64,000 nucleotides of DNA from Sulfurovum sp. NBC37-1. Lineage in GTDB: Bacteria > Campylobacterota > Campylobacteria > Campylobacterales > Sulfurovaceae. The notes under the pieces are model-generated. The model did no database searches, was not told where the DNA came from, and was given only the letters and a program-made list of their open reading frames with translations. Both the position numbers and the translations under genes were made by a program. The stretch lies in NCBI RefSeq assembly GCF_000010345.1, contig NC_009663.1, positions 2,108,001-2,172,000 of the forward strand, in the 5' to 3' direction. Positions 27,741-37,958 of this stretch are shown piece after piece; the stretch's first letter is position 1, and the number at the start of each line of letters is the position of its first letter.

Positions 27741-29567
27741 TCATTTCTGGTTTTTAATTTTTTCATTCACCCTTGCAGCAAGCTGCTCAGGCAGAAGCCC
27801 CAGGCTCTCTTCCACCAGTTTCGTATTACCATGCGTAATGAATGCATCATCATACTCAAAAGAAGTTAACGCTATATCCAATATCTTTTTTTGGCTCAGG
27901 AGTTCGAGTATTGCCGAACCCACACCGCCCATCTTGGCAGAGTCGGAGAAGACGAACCAATTTTTATAGTTCTGTGCCAGTGTTACCAGCATCTCCTCAT
28001 CGAGCGGTTTGACGAAGCGAAGATCGAGTATCGTAGGCTTTTTTCCCATCAGTTCCGCCACCTTCTGTGCACGTCCGACACCGTTTCCATACCCGATGAA
28101 AAGAATCTCTTCTTCCCCTTCCTGCAAGAGATCAGCTTTCCCCAGTTCAAATGGCGGTGCGCTGCAGTCATCGGCGATGAAGGCTCCCCTTGGGTACCTG
28201 AAAGCACAGGGGCGATCGTATGTTTTAGCAAACTGCATCGTCAGTTTCATAGTCGTTTCATTATAAGGTGCCAACAGTGTCATATTGGGTATCGCTCTAA
28301 GATAGGAGATATCGAATGCTCCCTGATGTGTCTCACCATCCTCGCCGACGATTCCTGCGCGGTCCAGTGCAAACACAACTCCGAGATCCATCAAAGCGAT
28401 ATCGTGGATAACCTGGTCATATCCTCTTTGTAAAAATGTGGAATAGATCGTACAGAAAGGCTTGAACCCCTCTTTTGCCAACGGCCCCATGGAAGTGACC
28501 GCATGCTGTTCCGCAATGGCGACATCCCAGAAACGTTCAGGGTATTTTTCCATTACCGCGCTCATACCTGTACCACTTGGCATTGCAGCCGTCACCCCTA
28601 CGACCTTCTCATCTTCATCGGCAAAAGAGAGAAGAGTTTCGGAGAAAATCGCCGTAGCCGATTTCGAGCCGCTCTTTTTTGCAGATTCACCTGTTTTAAG
28701 ATCGAAGGCACCGACACCATGCCAATGTTCCTTCGTTCCCTCTGCTAACTCGTACCCTTTGCCTTTGGTAGTCTGGGCATGGATGATCACAGGTTTACCA
28801 AAAGCCTTGGCCACTTCCATCGTTTCGATCAGTGTTTCTATATCATGTCCATCCACCGGTCCGATATACTCGATACCCATTTCTTCAAAAAGGATACCAG
28901 GCGTGATAAGTTTGAACGATTCTTCAAAACGTTTTGCCATATAGGCTGCACCATCGGGAAAATGGTCGAGTACTTTTTCTACTTTGCCTTTGAATTTCTG
29001 GTAGAACGAGCCCGCCATCGTTTGGGAAAGGAGCTTTGAGATCGCTCCGATCGGTTTGGCGATACTCATCTCGTTATCGTTCAAAATGATCACCACAGGA
29101 TATTTTCTGTCCCCGAGTTCATTGAGTGCTTCATAGACCATTCCTGCACTCATACTGCCGTCACCGATGAACGCTACCGGAATACGGTCTTCGCCTTTAA
29201 GCGCGATCGCTTTGGCTGCACCCACTGACAGAGAGATGGAAGTTGAACTGTGTCCTGCCACATAATAGTCATAGGGTGATTCGCTCGGTTTGGTATAGCC
29301 CGAAAGTCCACCGAATTGTCGCAGGGTATCAAAGCGGTCCCATCTGTCCGTAAGCAGTTTGTGCGCATAAGCCTGGTGGCTTACATCGAAGATAAACGGG
29401 TCTTTTTTAACATCAAAGACTTTGTGCATAGCAACGATCAGGTCCACTGCACCCATCGTCGAGCTTAGATGTCCACCATTCTGACTCACAGTCGTCAGTA
29501 TTTTCTCCCTGATCTTTTCTGACAGGGTATTGAGTTCTTCTATGCTGTATGCGCTGATATCTGTCAT
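27741..29567 (-). CDS. dxs: 1-deoxy-D-xylulose-5-phosphate synthase
   Basis: 608 residues. The N-terminal TPP domain has 'FDVSHQAYAHKLLTDR', 'GHSSTSISLSVG' and the cofactor motif 'GDGSMSAGMVYEALN...NDNEMSI'. The transketolase-like middle domain has 'EQHAVTSMGPLA' and 'DRAGIVGEDGETHQGAFD', and a C-terminal domain follows. It catalyses the first step of the MEP isoprenoid pathway and also feeds thiamine and pyridoxal. Its start overlaps the preceding small gene by 4 bp. Confidence 0.96.
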   Translation of the reverse strand: MTDISAYSIEELNTLSEKIREKILTTVSQNGGHLSSTMGAVDLIVAMHKVFDVKKDPFIFDVSHQAYAHKLLTDRWDRFDTLRQFGGLSGYTKPSESPYDYYVAGHSSTSISLSVGAAKAIALKGEDRIPVAFIGDGSMSAGMVYEALNELGDRKYPVVIILNDNEMSIAKPIGAISKLLSQTMAGSFYQKFKGKVEKVLDHFPDGAAYMAKRFEESFKLITPGILFEEMGIEYIGPVDGHDIETLIETMEVAKAFGKPVIIHAQTTKGKGYELAEGTKEHWHGVGAFDLKTGESAKKSGSKSATAIFSETLLSFADEDEKVVGVTAAMPSGTGMSAVMEKYPERFWDVAIAEQHAVTSMGPLAKEGFKPFCTIYSTFLQRGYDQVIHDIALMDLGVVFALDRAGIVGEDGETHQGAFDISYLRAIPNMTLLAPYNETTMKLTMQFAKTYDRPCAFRYPRGAFIADDCSAPPFELGKADLLQEGEEEILFIGYGNGVGRAQKVAELMGKKPTILDLRFVKPLDEEMLVTLAQNYKNWFVFSDSAKMGGVGSAILELLSQKKILDIALTSFEYDDAFITHGNTKLVEESLGLLPEQLAARVNEKIKNQK

Positions 29568-29782
29568 TTTATCTCTTTTTCCATATAGGCGTTCATCAGT
29601 TTTTTGGCAAAGCTTATCTGGATATCATCATAGGATAATCCCAGGTTCTCCGCGATCTCTTTCAATTCTTTTTTACTGACCCTCTTACACAGTTTCTTCT
29701 CTACACCCTGTACGGTAAAAAGGTGCAGGTCAATCGGCTTCACTTCCACCTCTTCCGCCCGTACCACTGTTACTTTTTTCAA
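29564..29782 (-). CDS. Small hypothetical protein between hisC and dxs
   Basis: 72 residues, highly charged: '[63 protein letters not shown]', with '[14 protein letters not shown]' and '[19 protein letters not shown]' segments likely helical. It overlaps hisC upstream and dxs downstream by 4 bp each (ATGA), so it is certainly translated as part of this operon. I do not recognise the family. Confidence 0.65.
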   Translation of the reverse strand: MKKVTVVRAEEVEVKPIDLHLFTVQGVEKKLCKRVSKKELKEIAENLGLSYDDIQISFAKKLMNAYMEKEIK

Positions 29783-30873
29783 GAGATGACCTCAGCAAAA
29801 TGTCTGAAGAAAACATCATTCTGCACTTCAGTACCGATCGTGATACGTACACCGTTCATCCCATAGGAAGCAAGATTTCGGATGATCACTCCTCTTTTGA
29901 GCAACGCATCAGATATCTGAGTCGAATCAAGATTCTCGTCAAACAGATAGGTAATAAAATTCGTATAACTCTCTATGTAACTTATACCATTTTCTTTGGC
30001 AAACGTTTCATACCGTTTGATCTGCTCCTGATGCAATGCGATAGATGCTTCAACAAATGAATCATCCTTGCAGGCTTCAATAGCAACCAAAAGGGAGAGT
30101 GTCGTGATATTGAAAGGCGGCCGCATCTTATACAACTCTTTAATAAGCTTTGCCTGCGCAATACCATAGCCTACACGCATGCCGCCAAGACCATGTGCTT
30201 TTGAAAATGTACCCAGATAGATCACATTTTCATACTTTAAAAGATCGGTTGGTGCTATGGCATGTTTTTGATCCTTCGCAGCAGCATATTCCATATAAGC
30301 CCCATCCACAACAACCAAAGTATCTTTGTCGACACCCTCTATGATCTTCAGTACTTCTTCTCTGCTTGTCGCATCACCTGTCGGGTTGTTTGGTGTACAG
30401 ATATAGATGATTTTCGGCTTATAGGTATGATATGCTTCTATAAATTCATCATATTTATGTTCATAACTCTCTGTTCTTATTATTTTGGCACCCATCTGTT
30501 TTGCATAGATCTCATACATGGCAAAGGTCACTGCAGACATCAGTACAGAAGACGCTTCATTCAAAAGAGCTCTGGAAATGAACTCCAACACCTGGTCCGA
30601 TCCCGCACCGATAATAATATTCTCATCTTCAACATCAAATTTCCGGCTGAGTGCCTCCTTGAGCTCGAACATGCTGTCATCCGGATAAAGATGTGCTATA
30701 TCTGCATTAGATCTTATTACCTTTGTTATTGCAGGGTTTGTTCCAATAGGATTTTCATTCGAAGCAAGTTTGACTACGTCTTTCGGAGCAATACCAAATT
30801 CACGCACTACCAGTTCTATCGGCTTACCTGCTTCATAGGTCTGAATGTTCTCCAGCACTTTATTAAATTTCAT
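29779..30873 (-). CDS. hisC: Histidinol-phosphate aminotransferase
   Basis: 364 residues of a class I/II aminotransferase. It shows '[14 protein letters not shown]', '[13 protein letters not shown]', '[14 protein letters not shown]', and the PLP lysine in '[19 protein letters not shown]' (~225). It acts in histidine synthesis and in many Campylobacterota may also serve aromatic transamination, which fits its place next to pheA. It lies in the pheA-hisC-(small ORF)-dxs run. Confidence 0.92.
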   Translation of the reverse strand: MKFNKVLENIQTYEAGKPIELVVREFGIAPKDVVKLASNENPIGTNPAITKVIRSNADIAHLYPDDSMFELKEALSRKFDVEDENIIIGAGSDQVLEFISRALLNEASSVLMSAVTFAMYEIYAKQMGAKIIRTESYEHKYDEFIEAYHTYKPKIIYICTPNNPTGDATSREEVLKIIEGVDKDTLVVVDGAYMEYAAAKDQKHAIAPTDLLKYENVIYLGTFSKAHGLGGMRVGYGIAQAKLIKELYKMRPPFNITTLSLLVAIEACKDDSFVEASIALHQEQIKRYETFAKENGISYIESYTNFITYLFDENLDSTQISDALLKRGVIIRNLASYGMNGVRITIGTEVQNDVFFRHFAEVIS

Positions 30874-30890
30874 CTCTTCACCTTTTATCC

Positions 30891-30911
30891 GGTGGATAAA
30901 TCCACCCTACA
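30891..30911. repeat. Short TAGG-edge palindrome between pheA and hisC
   Basis: GGTGGA-TAAA-TCCACC followed by CTAC. This is a small member of the same palindrome family, 17 bp upstream of the hisC start. Confidence 0.5.
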
Positions 30912-30948
30912 TTATTCACTTCTGATATGTGTATGTACATTGCACCTA

Positions 30949-32007
30949 TCAGATATCGTCCCGCTCTTTCACGTAAGAGCCCAGTACTTTTATCTCATCT
31001 TTGTGTTTTGCCAGTATCTCTGCGATATCTTTATCATCTTTATGTCCGTTGAATTCCAGGAAAAAGACGGACTGTCCTCCTACGATATGCGACTTGATCT
31101 TTGTCAGGTTCACTTTGGCTTTTTCAAAATCGTTCAGGAAATCGACCAAAGCACCCGGTTTGTTCGCAAGCCTCACCAGGATCGATGTCTTATCTTCTCC
31201 CGAAGGCTGATTCTCGAAGTTCGATATGACAAAGAAACGTGTCCTGTTATTCATATCGTCCTCCACATTCTCAAAGAGGATCGGCAAATTGTACATCTTT
31301 GCCGCGATGGAAGGGCAGAGTGCTGCCGCATTCTTCTCCTGGGCCGCGAGCTTGGCTGCTTTTGCAGTTGACTCAACCGGTATATGCTCCACTTCATCCA
31401 GTCCCAGATCCTCCAGGAATTTCCTGCATTGTCCGAAAGCGATATCTTTGGAATAGATCTTCGTGATCTTTTTGATATCCTGGCACATCGTGGCAAAACA
31501 GAGATGTATATCAATCACTACTTCGGCAATGATCTTGAGGTCATACTTATCCAGACAGTTGATCGTATCGGTTACAATTCCGTTGGAACTGTTCTCTATT
31601 GGGACGACACCGAACTTGGCTGTTCCCTTCGCCACTTCCCTGAAGACACCCGGGATGGAACTGATAGGGATGTAGGTACTCAGCGCACCGAACTTGCTCT
31701 CAGCTGCCTGATGGGTGAAGCTCGCTTCAGGCCCGAGAAAGGCGACCGCTTCAGGCAGTTCAAGGTTTCTTGCTACCGCGAACATTTCCAAAAACAATGC
31801 ATCGATCGCTTCATCTGTCAGCTTGCCGTCATTCTGTGCTTTGAGCCTGTTCAGGATCGCCTGTTCGCGTTCAGGCCGATAGATGGGAGCACCCGTAGTG
31901 TTCTTCAGTTCACCAACCTGATGCACGAGTTCCATACGCTCATTATAAAGCTTCAGAAGCGTATCGTCGACTTTGTCTATCTTTTCTCTGAGTTCATCTA
32001 ATGTCAT
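30949..32007 (-). CDS. pheA: Bifunctional chorismate mutase / prephenate dehydratase
   Basis: 352 residues. The AroQ-type mutase (~1-85) begins 'TLDELREKIDKVDDTLLKLYNERMEL'. The dehydratase domain (~90-270) has 'VAFLGPEASFTHQAA', 'VVPIENSSNGIVTDT' and the catalytic 'NRTRFFVI'. A C-terminal ACT domain follows ('LVRLANKPGALVDFLNDF'), which gives feedback inhibition by phenylalanine. It is downstream of lysA, separated by a hairpin terminator. Confidence 0.95.
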   Translation of the reverse strand: MTLDELREKIDKVDDTLLKLYNERMELVHQVGELKNTTGAPIYRPEREQAILNRLKAQNDGKLTDEAIDALFLEMFAVARNLELPEAVAFLGPEASFTHQAAESKFGALSTYIPISSIPGVFREVAKGTAKFGVVPIENSSNGIVTDTINCLDKYDLKIIAEVVIDIHLCFATMCQDIKKITKIYSKDIAFGQCRKFLEDLGLDEVEHIPVESTAKAAKLAAQEKNAAALCPSIAAKMYNLPILFENVEDDMNNRTRFFVISNFENQPSGEDKTSILVRLANKPGALVDFLNDFEKAKVNLTKIKSHIVGGQSVFFLEFNGHKDDKDIAEILAKHKDEIKVLGSYVKERDDI

Positions 32008-32021
32008 TGGTTTTCCCTTTC

Positions 32022-32051
32022 ATAAAACGCAAAAGAGGCAAAGCCTCTTTT
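32022..32051 (-). terminator. Rho-independent terminator after lysA
   Basis: On the minus strand AAAAGAGGC-TTT-GCCTCTTTT is followed by GCGTTTTATG. It lies between the lysA stop and the pheA start and would separate the two transcripts. Confidence 0.65.
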
Positions 32052-32105
32052 GCTACGCTGACACTGGGTCCTCTTCGGCAGAGTGCCCACACGACTTGTC
32101 GCTTA

Positions 32106-33335
32106 TCAACCCTCTGCATTCCCATCTACCCTTAAAAATTCTTTTTCCAAACGTACCTGGTCCTCATAACTCTCGCGTCTTCGGATCAGCCTGTCCTTTC
32201 CCGCCTCAAGCGCTACTTCCGCAGGTTTGGGACGAGTATTGTAATTGCTTGCCATCGTAAAACCGTAGGCACCTGCCGAATGTACCACAATGAGGTCATT
32301 ATGCTTCAGCGGAGGAAGCGGCACGTTCTTTCCGAAGAAATCCCCGCTTTCGCATACCGGGCCAACTACATCCGCAAATGTTCTCTCTCCTTCAACCATC
32401 ACTGCATCGATCTTGTGATAGGCATTGTAAAGACTTGGTCTAATCAGGTCGTTCATCCCGCCATCAACGATGACAAAACGTTTACCATCATTCACTTTTT
32501 CATACAACACACTGGTAAAGAAAGCACCTGCATTGGCGACCATATAGCGTCCAGGCTCACAGAGCAGTGTCACATCCAGCCCCTTGGTCGCTTCGAAAAT
32601 CGCTTCGGTGTAGTCACGTACGGGGATCGTCGTCTCATCGCTGTAAACGACACCGATCCCACCGCCCACATCGAAGAACTTGATATCGATCTTGATCACT
32701 TTGAGAGAACGTACCAGGTCGGCTACGATCACTGCGGATTCTTTGATAGGATCGAGCTTGGTCAACTGTGAACCGATATGGAAATGGATCCCGACGGGAT
32801 TGAGATATTCTGATTTATTTGCGTAGATATACATACGCTTCGCCATATCGATCTCAACACCGAACTTATTCTCATGCAGCCCGGTCGAGATATACGGATG
32901 GGTCTGAGGATCGATGTTCGGATTGACACGGATGGAGATACGCGCTTCTTTCCCAAGTTCTTTGGCGACCATCTCTACACGTTTCATCTCTGCTTCACTC
33001 TCGAGGTTCAGCATCAGGATATCTTTTTCCAGTGCCTCACGGATCTCATCATCGCGTTTACCTACACCGGAAAAAATGATCTTATACCTGTCCACCCCTG
33101 CATCCAGTGCACGTCTGACCTCACCGATACTGACACAGTCCGCTCCCGTACCCAGCTTGGCAAGATGTGCAATGACAGAGAGATTTGAATTGGCTTTGAC
33201 CGCATAGTTAATCAGAGATTTCTTACCGGCAAAAGCTTCCTTGAGGTCATTGTACCGACGCTCCATATAATCAAAATCGTACATGTAGAGCGGCGTACCA
33301 TATTTTTGGGCCAATGCTTTATAGTCAATATTCAT
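32106..33335 (-). CDS. lysA: Diaminopimelate decarboxylase
   Basis: 409 residues of a fold-III PLP enzyme. The PLP lysine is in 'LINYAVKANSNLSV' (~45), with 'GVEIDMAKR', 'GIHFHIGSQLTKLD' (~190), 'VGGGIGVVYSDE', 'LCEPGRYMVANAG' and 'VGPVCESGDFFG' (active-site Cys). It makes lysine from meso-diaminopimelate. It follows lptG after about 100 bp that include a short inverted repeat (33377-33399). Confidence 0.95.
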   Translation of the reverse strand: MNIDYKALAQKYGTPLYMYDFDYMERRYNDLKEAFAGKKSLINYAVKANSNLSVIAHLAKLGTGADCVSIGEVRRALDAGVDRYKIIFSGVGKRDDEIREALEKDILMLNLESEAEMKRVEMVAKELGKEARISIRVNPNIDPQTHPYISTGLHENKFGVEIDMAKRMYIYANKSEYLNPVGIHFHIGSQLTKLDPIKESAVIVADLVRSLKVIKIDIKFFDVGGGIGVVYSDETTIPVRDYTEAIFEATKGLDVTLLCEPGRYMVANAGAFFTSVLYEKVNDGKRFVIVDGGMNDLIRPSLYNAYHKIDAVMVEGERTFADVVGPVCESGDFFGKNVPLPPLKHNDLIVVHSAGAYGFTMASNYNTRPKPAEVALEAGKDRLIRRRESYEDQVRLEKEFLRVDGNAEG

Positions 33336-33442
33336 CTATTCTGTTCCTGTTTTTATTCATGAATTGAAGATTTTAGAGTGATTTTATCCAAAAATCACTA
33401 AGAGAGATATGAAGGGAAGCAAAGCACTGTTCTATCATTGTT

Positions 33443-34528
33443 TCAAGCTATTCTTCTTTCATCTGTAAAGTACACATAGATAGCATAGAGCCATAAAAGT
33501 ACGATAGGCATCACTGCAGTAAACTCCGGTTTGAGTACACCATTCAAGCCTATCTGTTCCAAACCAAAAAGAACTCCCCAAATGAGGAAGGTCACTCCCA
33601 GAGAGAATGCAACCACTACTCCAAAATTCATCATTCTGGCATGGAAAGGAAGCTTAAAAAAAAGTATGAGCAGGAGAGCGAGAGCAAAAAGCGGGACAAT
33701 AACTTTGTTATATATTGTTGCCCGGATCTTATCCGAATCAAGATGTTGTATTTCAAGCAGCTTCCAAGTGTTATAAGCATCAATAATATTAAGTGCTTTC
33801 CCCTCATACAGCGATTCGATGATCTTTGGTTTATAGCCATGCAGGGTAGCAATACTTTCCTTCTGATCCATACTGTATCGGACCAACTCACCATTTTGAT
33901 AAATATGCGTTTTTACAGTAGCGTTCTGGGCGATCCACTCTTCGCCGTTAAAAACAGCTACCGGTGCCTTTATCGTGTACCGTACCTGGTATCCAGCCAC
34001 TTTGAAGATCGTGATCCCCTTGATCTTTTTCACAATGGGGTTAAGTTTTTTGATATACACAAAGGTATCATTGTATTTAAAAAACATATCATTGACATTG
34101 TAGGCATGCACTTGATTTTTTAACAACATATTTGCCTTATCTTTTGCATAAGAAAATTCTGTTGTATGCAAGTAGATAAAAACGGCATACGTTAGAGAAG
34201 CTATCACGAATACAGGAGAAAAGAGTCTCTTTTTCGTATATCCAAAAGCATGAAGTGCACCCATCGTATTTTGCTTGACAAAAGTGAGTTTAGTCATGAT
34301 CACCGCAAACACGATCGCCAGAGGATAGAGTAAGCCCAGGGCTTCCTGCCACATATAGAAGATATACAGAATTTTATAGTTCCAGGAACCCTGTAGTTCC
34401 TCTGTATATTGAAAATAATCAATCGCCGCAAATGCGAAAGAGAGCCCGAAAAGGATCGCCAGAAGATTTTTGATGTAATGTTTTGCCAGATAACGAAAAT
34501 GCAGAGAGGGATAGAAAAACTGACTCAT
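33443..34528 (-). CDS. LptF/LptG-family LPS export permease
   Basis: 361 residues. It has three N-terminal membrane helices (~20-110), a periplasmic beta-jellyroll of about 150 residues ('FVYIKKLNPIVKKIKGITIF'), and three C-terminal helices (~265-355). This is the LptF/G layout. With the LptB2C ATPase, the protein extracts LPS from the inner membrane. Its ATG overlaps pth by 4 bp. LptG is slightly more likely than LptF from its lone position and size, but I cannot decide. Confidence 0.85.
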   Translation of the reverse strand: MSQFFYPSLHFRYLAKHYIKNLLAILFGLSFAFAAIDYFQYTEELQGSWNYKILYIFYMWQEALGLLYPLAIVFAVIMTKLTFVKQNTMGALHAFGYTKKRLFSPVFVIASLTYAVFIYLHTTEFSYAKDKANMLLKNQVHAYNVNDMFFKYNDTFVYIKKLNPIVKKIKGITIFKVAGYQVRYTIKAPVAVFNGEEWIAQNATVKTHIYQNGELVRYSMDQKESIATLHGYKPKIIESLYEGKALNIIDAYNTWKLLEIQHLDSDKIRATIYNKVIVPLFALALLLILFFKLPFHARMMNFGVVVAFSLGVTFLIWGVLFGLEQIGLNGVLKPEFTAVMPIVLLWLYAIYVYFTDERRIA

Positions 34529-35094
34529 TCAAGGCCTTCTATGGACTTGAGACTGTAGTAAGACTTAACCTTATTGAGGTCTTCACATAGTAAGGCTTTA
34601 CATGCATTGGAGACATGCTTGACAAGTCTCTCTATCTCTTTTTCTTCTTCCTCACTAAAACGGTGGAGTACATAGTCCGCTACCTGTGATTTATGTTCCG
34701 GTTTTCCCACACCTATGCGAACACGGATATATTCCTTTCCGATATGTGCATCGAGGGAACGCAAACCGTTATGTCCCCCATGCCCGCCACCTCTTTTAAA
34801 ACGTACCGCGCCAAAAGGCAGGTCGATGTCATCATGTATCACGATAATATCTTCCAGTTCAATTTTAAAGAACTGCTTGACCGTCTCAATAGATTTTCCC
34901 GAGAGGTTCATGAATGTGGTAGGTTTTAAAAAAAGTGTATTTGCGATACGGTAGAGTTCGCCCTGAAAGGCATTTTTGGAGATATTTCTGGCCCCAAGAT
35001 CATCGACGAGGCTGTCGATGACTTTAAAGCCAATGTTATGTCGTGTATCTTCGTATTTTGATCCCGGATTTCCCAGACCTACGAAGAGTGTCAC
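34525..35094 (-). CDS. pth: Peptidyl-tRNA hydrolase
   Basis: 189 residues. It starts 'MTLFVGLGNPGSKYEDTRHNIGF' with the catalytic His, followed by 'FLKPTTFMNLSG', 'VIHDDIDLPFG' and 'GGHGGHNGLRSLD'. It frees tRNA from aborted peptidyl-tRNA. It is coupled to lptG (ATGA) and lies 13 bp behind rplY, the usual rplY-pth pair. Confidence 0.96.
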   Translation of the reverse strand: MTLFVGLGNPGSKYEDTRHNIGFKVIDSLVDDLGARNISKNAFQGELYRIANTLFLKPTTFMNLSGKSIETVKQFFKIELEDIIVIHDDIDLPFGAVRFKRGGGHGGHNGLRSLDAHIGKEYIRVRIGVGKPEHKSQVADYVLHRFSEEEEKEIERLVKHVSNACKALLCEDLNKVKSYYSLKSIEGLE

Positions 35095-35107
35095 GACGAT
35101 ACTTTCA

Positions 35108-35644
35108 TTACTTGGATTTAATTACACCACAGACAGCAACATCTGGTCTATCCATCATTTTACAGTTTGCAGGCACTTCTATATCCCTGATGAGAAGAGA
35201 GTCATCTCTGTTAAGCGGTTCAACATTAAGGTCGAATTTCGCTGGCATATTTTCGATAGCCCCTCTGACCTTGACTCTTCTTTTGGACATAACAAGTACA
35301 CCTTTGTTCTTAAGACCGACCGGTGTTCCGTGTGTGACAACCGGTACAAGGAAGTCTGTTACCTGACCTGGAACCGTGATTCTAAGGTCAACATGCACAA
35401 CTTCTCCGTGAACCGGGTGTAGTTGATACTCCTGGATCACTACATTCAACTCTTTGTCACCCACTTTTACTGGAAAAGCAAGGCTATCCTTATTTCTGAC
35501 TGCTCTCATAAACTCACCGCGTTTGAACGCAGCTTGAATATTCTCTACGCCGTTTGCGTAAAGGTTTGCAGTCAGATAACCATCTCTTCTAAGCTTCTTT
35601 GCAGTAGTCTTTCCGATACTCTCTCTAACGATACCTTCTAACAT
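35108..35644 (-). CDS. rplY: 50S ribosomal protein L25 (TL5/CTC type)
   Basis: 178 residues: the L25 5S-rRNA-binding domain ('GKTTAKKLRRDGYLTANLYANG', ~1-90) plus the C-terminal TL5 beta domain ('VPVVTHGTPVGLKNKGVLVMS'). It is followed by pth. The longer CTC form is usual in this phylum. Confidence 0.94.
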   Translation of the reverse strand: MLEGIVRESIGKTTAKKLRRDGYLTANLYANGVENIQAAFKRGEFMRAVRNKDSLAFPVKVGDKELNVVIQEYQLHPVHGEVVHVDLRITVPGQVTDFLVPVVTHGTPVGLKNKGVLVMSKRRVKVRGAIENMPAKFDLNVEPLNRDDSLLIRDIEVPANCKMMDRPDVAVCGVIKSK

Positions 35645-35768
35645 ATTTTTTGTCCTTAAATTAAAATAGAAGAGGATTATATCGAAATAGTTTTAAGGAG
35701 AGTTGAAGTTACTCATTCTCTTGCCTCCGTAGCTCCGCCAAGCTACGACCACTCCGGTTCCGTAACTA

Positions 35769-35792
35769 AAATCGTGAAGCAGTTCACGATTT
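35769..35792 (-). terminator. Hairpin terminator after pilT
   Basis: AAATCGTGAA-CTGC-TTCACGATTT on the minus strand, a perfect 10-bp stem followed by TAGTT, starting 7 bp past the pilT stop. A second hairpin (GTAGCTCCGCCAAGCTAC) is near 35730. Confidence 0.6.
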
Positions 35793-35799
35793 CTTAATG

Positions 35800-36939
35800 T
35801 TATTCATCCTCAGATTTGAATTCGAAGAAATCCTCGTTGCCTCTGATCGTCTCCTCATCCACAATGGAACCTTTACCGACACCCTGCATTTTCAGTTTTA
35901 GGTCGGCAGGATTCGTTGCATATTCCAGTGCCACTTCTTTGGATATTTCTCCTTTTTTGATGAGATCAAGCAATGCCTGGTCAAAGGTCTGTGTCCCATA
36001 GATCTCTTTACCGTCAAAAAGGGCATCCGGGATCTCTGAATCCCTGCTCTCTGCGATCAATTGTTCGATTCTTGCAGTCTTCTTCAATATCTCGATCCCT
36101 GCGATCCTTCCACCACGCTTGGTTGGGATAAGCCTCTGTGAAATGACCCCCTCAAGTACCGATGCCAATGACATACGGATACGGTTCTGCTCCTCGTTGC
36201 TGAACATACCGACGATCCTGTCAATGGTCTCTTTGGCATCAAGGGTATGCAGTGTTGAAAATACCAGGTGCCCGGTATTGGCTGCATGCAGCGCAATATC
36301 TATGGTTTCAAGGTCCCTCATCTCACCCACCAGGATAATGTCAGGGTCTTCCCTCAGGGCAGCCCTCAACGCATCGGAAAAAGAGTGCGTATCCTGTCCC
36401 ACTGCTCTTTGGTTGATAAGGCATCCCTTGTCTTTATGAACAAATTCTATCGGATCCTCAATCGTGATAATATGTTTTTTTGCCTCATTGTTGATCTTGT
36501 CCAGGATCGCAGCAAGTGTGGTTGATTTACCTGAACCCGTTACCCCGGTCACCAGTACCAATCCACGCTGTATCTCCGTAAACGTTTTGATCACTTCAGG
36601 GAGTTTGAGTTCATCCAGGGAGAGTATTTTGACCGGGATTAGACGGAACACGGCAGAAAGGCCATCCATCTGATAAAAGACATTCACACGGAAACGATAC
36701 TCATCACCCAGTCTGTAACTGAAATCGAGTGTTCTGTCATTAATGAGCTTTTCATATTGCGCCTCTGTTGTGATCTCACGGACCATCTGTTCGACCATTT
36801 CAGGCGTCAGCATATCCTTTCCCAGTACCTTCATTGTACCGTGAATACGTACCCGTACCAGGGAGGCGGATTTGATATGAAGGTCACTCCCCTCATTGTT
36901 TACAAGTGTTCGCAGATACAGTTTAAGTTTCTCGTCCAT
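35800..36939 (-). CDS. PilT-like type IV pilus retraction ATPase
   Basis: 379 residues. A PAS-like N-domain leads to the RecA-like ATPase with Walker A 'GVTGSGKSTTLA' (~134), the Asp box, Walker B 'DPDIILVGEMRDLET' (~205) and the His box 'HLVFSTLHTLDAKETIDR'. The C-terminal tail is acidic and longer than usual ('IVDEETIRGNEDFFEF'). It should power pilus retraction at the inner membrane. No other pilus gene is in the window, so its machinery lies elsewhere. Confidence 0.88.
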   Translation of the reverse strand: MDEKLKLYLRTLVNNEGSDLHIKSASLVRVRIHGTMKVLGKDMLTPEMVEQMVREITTEAQYEKLINDRTLDFSYRLGDEYRFRVNVFYQMDGLSAVFRLIPVKILSLDELKLPEVIKTFTEIQRGLVLVTGVTGSGKSTTLAAILDKINNEAKKHIITIEDPIEFVHKDKGCLINQRAVGQDTHSFSDALRAALREDPDIILVGEMRDLETIDIALHAANTGHLVFSTLHTLDAKETIDRIVGMFSNEEQNRIRMSLASVLEGVISQRLIPTKRGGRIAGIEILKKTARIEQLIAESRDSEIPDALFDGKEIYGTQTFDQALLDLIKKGEISKEVALEYATNPADLKLKMQGVGKGSIVDEETIRGNEDFFEFKSEDE

Positions 36940-36962
36940 CTTTTTCTCCCTGATCTTTATTT

Positions 36963-37958
36963 TTATTCTAAACTGTCCAGCATATCCTGAAAGGCTTTTT
37001 CAAAGGCTTCAAGCCCATCTTTAAGCAGGGAAGCATATACTTCATCCATATCAAACCCGCAGTCTTTAAGCTTGGTGAAATACCCATTGATCTCACTCTC
37101 TTCGATCGGCAGCTTCGGTGCTGTCGCCTTTTTGGCGATATAGGCTTCAATAGTCGCCAGAGGTGCCGTGTTCACTGAGTGTGGTGCCAGAAGTTCCCGA
37201 AGATAATAATCTGCCGGAAGATCATCACCCTTGACACCTGTACTGGCAAACAGTGTTCGGATGCTTGGTGTATGATTCTTCTCAATGATATTGTAAATCT
37301 TTGCAGCATTATAGATACCCGTTTTTGATACATCCATACCCTCGGCAGCAAGGTCAGCATCAAGCAGACGGTCAAAACGGCTGACAAAAACGGAAATGAC
37401 CGCATTGACCTTTCCTCCACCATACACCTCATAGTTATGGAGGCCGGCGGTCATTGCTTTAAGACAGCGCCGTGCCTGCTCCGGGGAAAAGATCAGTGTT
37501 GCATTGACGGAGATCCCCATGGAGAGCAACTCTTTCATCGCTTCATATCCCGCATTAGTAGCAGGGACCTTTACCATCACATTGGGTTCGCCGATCGCTT
37601 CAAAAAGTCTTTTACCTTCTTCGATGGTCCCCTGGGTATCATTGGAGAGGAAAGGATCTACTTCAATGGAGATATACCCGTCATTGCCGCTTTTATAAGC
37701 ACTTTGCAGCGCCTGTGCCGCAGTACGGATATCTTCGATCGCCATTGCTTCATATTTCTCTTTGGCACTTTTGCCTGCAAGACTTTCAAGCTGCTCTTTA
37801 TAGGCCGGAGAAGTTGTGATCGCGGAGGCAAAAATGGAAGGATTGCTCGTCGCTCCATTGATGACCCCTGCCTCGATCAGCTTTGAAAATTCATTTTTAA
37901 GATAGTCTCTCTCCACAAAATCCAACCATAACGAGAATTTCAATTCTCTATCTACCAT
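36963..37958 (-). CDS. tal: Transaldolase
   Basis: 331 residues from ATG 37958 (the upstream frame start runs into aat). Motifs: 'GVINGATSNPSIFASAI' (~30), 'YISIEVDPFLSNDTQGT' (~100) and the Schiff-base lysine in 'NVMVKVPATNAGYEAM' (~135). It transfers a three-carbon unit in the non-oxidative pentose phosphate pathway. It overlaps the end of aat by 7 bp, so the two are coupled. Confidence 0.93.
   Translation of the reverse strand: MVDRELKFSLWLDFVERDYLKNEFSKLIEAGVINGATSNPSIFASAITTSPAYKEQLESLAGKSAKEKYEAMAIEDIRTAAQALQSAYKSGNDGYISIEVDPFLSNDTQGTIEEGKRLFEAIGEPNVMVKVPATNAGYEAMKELLSMGISVNATLIFSPEQARRCLKAMTAGLHNYEVYGGGKVNAVISVFVSRFDRLLDADLAAEGMDVSKTGIYNAAKIYNIIEKNHTPSIRTLFASTGVKGDDLPADYYLRELLAPHSVNTAPLATIEAYIAKKATAPKLPIEESEINGYFTKLKDCGFDMDEVYASLLKDGLEAFEKAFQDMLDSLE

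Noticed and set aside
30262-31371. 369-codon plus-strand open frame
   Set aside because: It is antisense to hisC and pheA and is Cys/Phe/Tyr-rich in the manner of a shadow frame.
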